Shown: one piece after another, positions 5,383-7,200 of the stretch
Numbering within the stretch: position 1 is the first letter of the stretch
Layout of the letters: every line of letters begins with the position of its first letter
From: Oscillospiraceae bacterium
GTDB lineage: Bacteria; Bacillota; Clostridia; Oscillospirales; Ruminococcaceae
Length of the DNA stretch: 7,200 bases
Assembly (NCBI GenBank): GCA_016296485.1
Contig: JAEDJF010000073.1
Location: 1 to 7,200, forward strand
Direction of reading: 5' to 3'
Notes under the pieces: generated by a model
Told to the model about the DNA's origin: nothing
Database searches by the model: none
The model's input: only the letters and a program-made list of their open reading frames with translations
Program-made: the position numbers and the translations under genes

Positions 5383-5959
5383 ATTCGGTTTTGACTATGG
5401 TTCCCGTTTCGCCGTTGAGACCGGCGGCGTTGGCTTCGTCGGTGTCAAGGTGCATCGCGAGAGCATAATCGGGGCTCACCCGGACGACCACGTCCGAGAA
5501 AATAAGCCCGCGCTCCGCCGAGTTTATTTTTACGCTGACCGTCTCGCGGTCCCGAACGCCGAACTCCTCGGCGTCCTTGGGGGTCATATGTATATGGCGC
5601 TTCGCGGCGATGACTCCTTCGGAGAGCTCCACCGCGCCGTAGGGTCCCTCAAGCCGGCAGGCGCCGGAGCCCGCGAGGTCGCCGCTTTCCCGTATGGGTG
5701 CGGCGACGCCGATATGGCGCGCGTCGGTGAGCGAAAGCTCCACCTGGGTCTGGGCGCGGCAGGGTCCGAGAATGGTGACGTTCTGTATGGTGCGCTTCGG
5801 ACCAACAATATCCAGCTTTTCAAAGCAGGAAAACTGACCGGGCTGGGAAAGGTCCTTTTTCTTGGTGAGGACTGCGTCCTCGCCGAAAAGGATTTTGAAA
5901 TCCTTTTCGGAAACGTGGATATGCCTTGCGGAGGTTTCGATAATAAATTCTTTTCCCAT
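5381..5959 (-). CDS. pduL: PduL-type phosphate propanoyltransferase (phosphotransacylase)
   Basis: This 192-residue enzyme interconverts acyl-CoA plus phosphate with acyl-phosphate plus CoA (propanoyl or acetyl). The two beta-barrel domains typical of PduL each carry the metal-binding motif: ARHIHVS (11-17, His13 and His15) and KRHIHMTP (120-127, His122 and His124). Glu74 in QVELS and His170 in ALAMHLDTDEAN complete the expected two-zinc site. The start at 5959 has GAGGGG (5967-5972) 7 nt upstream. A longer in-frame start at 6070 would lie ahead of the promoter and inside a terminator, so it is rejected. There is no N-terminal encapsulation peptide, and no microcompartment shell, aldehyde dehydrogenase or acetate kinase gene is visible. 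A general role in acetate or propionate energy metabolism, standing in for Pta, is the simplest reading. Confidence 0.93.
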   Translation of the reverse strand: MGKEFIIETSARHIHVSEKDFKILFGEDAVLTKKKDLSQPGQFSCFEKLDIVGPKRTIQNVTILGPCRAQTQVELSLTDARHIGVAAPIRESGDLAGSGACRLEGPYGAVELSEGVIAAKRHIHMTPKDAEEFGVRDRETVSVKINSAERGLIFSDVVVRVSPDYALAMHLDTDEANAAGLNGETGTIVKTE

Positions 5960-6007
5960 TGGACAGCCCCTCGATTCGATAAAAAAATAACAGCTTGTAC
6001 CCCTACT

Positions 6008-6035
6008 ATTATACAAAATTTTTCCGGTTTGGCAA
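6008..6035 (-). promoter_or_regulatory. Promoter of the pduL-type gene
   Basis: On the minus strand there is a -35 TTGCCA (6030-6035, 5 of 6), a 16-bp spacer and a perfect -10 TATAAT (6008-6013). The start site is expected near 6001, leaving a leader of about 42 nt with the GAGGGG binding site. It lies directly downstream of the terminator at 6058-6083, so the gene is transcribed on its own. Confidence 0.8.
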
Positions 6036-6057
6036 GGGAAAACCGCAAAAATAACTA

Positions 6058-6083
6058 AAAAAGCCGCCAAAAGGCGGCTTTTT
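6058..6083 (-). terminator. Intrinsic terminator of the right-end gene
   Basis: GCCGCC (6063-6068) and GGCGGC (6073-6078) pair around AAAA. The stem is extended by A/T pairs to about 11 bp, and on the minus strand it ends in TTTTTTAG followed by more T. It lies 17 nt after the stop codon at 6101. The five T on the plus side could also stop plus-strand transcription, but no plus-strand gene leads into it. Confidence 0.85.
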
Positions 6084-6100
6084 GCCGAAAAGCGGCGCTA

Positions 6101-7200
6101 TTAAGCCCCGAGCCCCCGGGCGGCGCGGACGCTTCGGAGGACGAAGCGTCCGTCCCCGGCTTTTTCAAAGGAATAGGTATAGAGCACCTGGGTCTCATAG
6201 AGGGCGGAAAGGTCGTCCGCCGAATAGCTCACTTCCTCGCTGCCGCTGTAAAAATGGAGAAGCTCGTCGCCGATGGAGGAAAGACCGAGGAAGGCGTCGA
6301 TTTCGTAGATTTCACCATTTTGGCGAACGTCAACGACGCAGGGACGCCCCGCCGGAGTCATCAGTCCGTCGCTTGCGGAGATATAGACGTCCGCTTCCGG
6401 GACGTACCGCCAGCCGAACTCCCGGAGATTTTTCGGGACGTACTCGATTTCGTCGCCGAAAAGATAACGGAAGGTCTTTTCCACGTCGGAGCCGTAAACA
6501 GCGTAAGGACCGTATTGATATTGGAAAACCCGAAGAAGCTCGGTTAAAGCGTGACCTTCCTCCGCGCCGCAGTCAACCGTCGGAGTGCGGAAGAGCGCGG
6601 TATATAAAAGGTATTCGTAATCTGCTTCGGAGAGGGAGGAGAAGCTCTTTTGGGCAATTACGGCGCGGTAGTTGTCCGTGACGTTATAAATGAGCCTTGC
6701 GGGGTCGGCTCCGCCGAGAATTTCTTCATAGCCCTCTGCGAAGTTTGCGGAGATGATTTCGCCGCCGCCCCCGTTCGCGCACCAGTTTTCGAGCTCCTCC
6801 TCCCGAAGAGGGAGCCTTGCGCGGTCAAGACCGGATAGGTTTGGAATTTCGGCCTCAAAAAGCCGGTTCGGGAGGAAGGAGTGATAGACCCGGCTGCTTT
6901 CCGTCGTTCCGAGGAGGTTCGCCGAAATATATTCGGCGTAAAATTTTCCGTTCTCGTCATAGCGCTCGATGAAGCGAAGCTCCACCAGGTTCGCCGCAGC
7001 GAATTCGCCGAACTGCCCGGTGAGGAGCGCAAGGCGAAGATCGCCCTTTGGGTGATTTTCGTAGTACTGCTCTATGGCGGCGGGGTCGAGGGGAATTTCA
7101 AAGAAGGTCGCCTTTTTTACTCCGCCGTCCAGCTCATAGAGAGAGTTGAGCACGTAGGCGGCGCCGGAGGGTCCCCAGCCGGTGGAGGCGACGTTCCCGT
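6101..7200 (-). CDS. Unrecognised protein, N-terminus beyond the window
   Basis: The reading frame is open from the right edge to a stop at 6101, so at least 365 residues are visible. An in-frame GTG at 7153 could be taken as the start, but it has no ribosome binding site. The frame continues upstream through GNVASTGWGPSGAAY with the same composition, so the true start is outside the window. I do not recognise the family. The protein is acidic and rich in Tyr, Glu and Leu. It has no hydrophobic segment long enough for a membrane helix and no clear catalytic motif. Notable stretches are FRYLFGDEIEYVP, followed by FGWRYVPEADVYISASDG, then a strand-rich end. A secreted or lipoprotein location is possible if the missing N-terminus carries a signal, but that cannot be judged. 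It ends at a clear terminator (6058-6083). Confidence 0.75.
   Translation of the reverse strand, partial: GNVASTGWGPSGAAYVLNSLYELDGGVKKATFFEIPLDPAAIEQYYENHPKGDLRLALLTGQFGEFAAANLVELRFIERYDENGKFYAEYISANLLGTTESSRVYHSFLPNRLFEAEIPNLSGLDRARLPLREEELENWCANGGGGEIISANFAEGYEEILGGADPARLIYNVTDNYRAVIAQKSFSSLSEADYEYLLYTALFRTPTVDCGAEEGHALTELLRVFQYQYGPYAVYGSDVEKTFRYLFGDEIEYVPKNLREFGWRYVPEADVYISASDGLMTPAGRPCVVDVRQNGEIYEIDAFLGLSSIGDELLHFYSGSEEVSYSADDLSALYETQVLYTYSFEKAGDGRFVLRSVRAARGLGA

Noticed and set aside
5372..6058. Plus-strand frame (228 residues) opposite the pduL-type gene
   Set aside because: The minus strand encodes a full PduL with all metal ligands; the plus frame also runs through the promoter region and shows no family features.
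5960..6070. N-terminal extension of the pduL-type gene starting at 6070
   Set aside because: It would begin inside a terminator and upstream of the promoter. The start at 5959 has a good ribosome binding site and fits the family length.
7151..7153. GTG start for the right-end gene
   Set aside because: There is no ribosome binding site, and the frame stays open with sensible composition to the window edge.

Overview
The window looks like chromosomal DNA from a GC-rich member of the Clostridia (Firmicutes/Bacillota), possibly an uncultured gut lineage. The reasons are strong GGAGG-type ribosome binding sites, AT-rich intergenic promoters with near-consensus -35/-10 boxes between GC-rich genes, a class B sortase, a BlaI-like regulator, a Firmicutes-type long AlaX editing protein and a PduL acyltransferase. 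This placement is inference from gene content and style; no 16S rRNA or other marker is present. There is no sign of a phage, insertion sequence, CRISPR array or integrase.

Layout from left to right. Positions 1-120 (minus strand) hold a partial tRNA-Ala(GGC) that runs off the left edge, with a short hairpin leader and a near-perfect promoter. Positions 147-1100 (minus) hold an orphan class B sortase with its own extended -10 promoter. Positions 1142-2790 (minus) form a likely three-gene unit that ends at a strong terminator. In transcription order it has an SDR oxidoreductase resembling YmfI (EF-P 5-aminopentanone reductase) and FabG, a BlaI-like winged-helix regulator with an extra charged C-terminal tail, and an 85-residue stand-alone protein that resembles the middle domain of the fatty-acid kinase subunit FakA. 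Positions 2762-2819 carry two divergent promoters whose -35 boxes touch. Positions 2849-5340 (plus) hold a long AlaX alanyl-tRNA editing protein, best read from a TTG start, then two GNAT acetyltransferases joined by a TGATG overlap. A bidirectional terminator at 5346-5382 separates these from a convergent pduL-type gene (5381-5959, minus) with its own promoter. The right end (6101-7200, minus) is an unrecognised protein whose N-terminus lies beyond the window.

Most of this is ordinary housekeeping or accessory metabolism: translation quality control (tRNA-Ala, AlaX, perhaps EF-P modification), acetylation, acyl-phosphate metabolism and surface protein anchoring. The least ordinary part is the coupled pair at 1194-1957, a BlaI-type DNA-binding protein overlapping by one base with an orphan FakA-like middle domain, with no BlaR1 sensor, kinase domain or FakB partner nearby. 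The second point worth checking is the region with no recognised family at 6101-7200.
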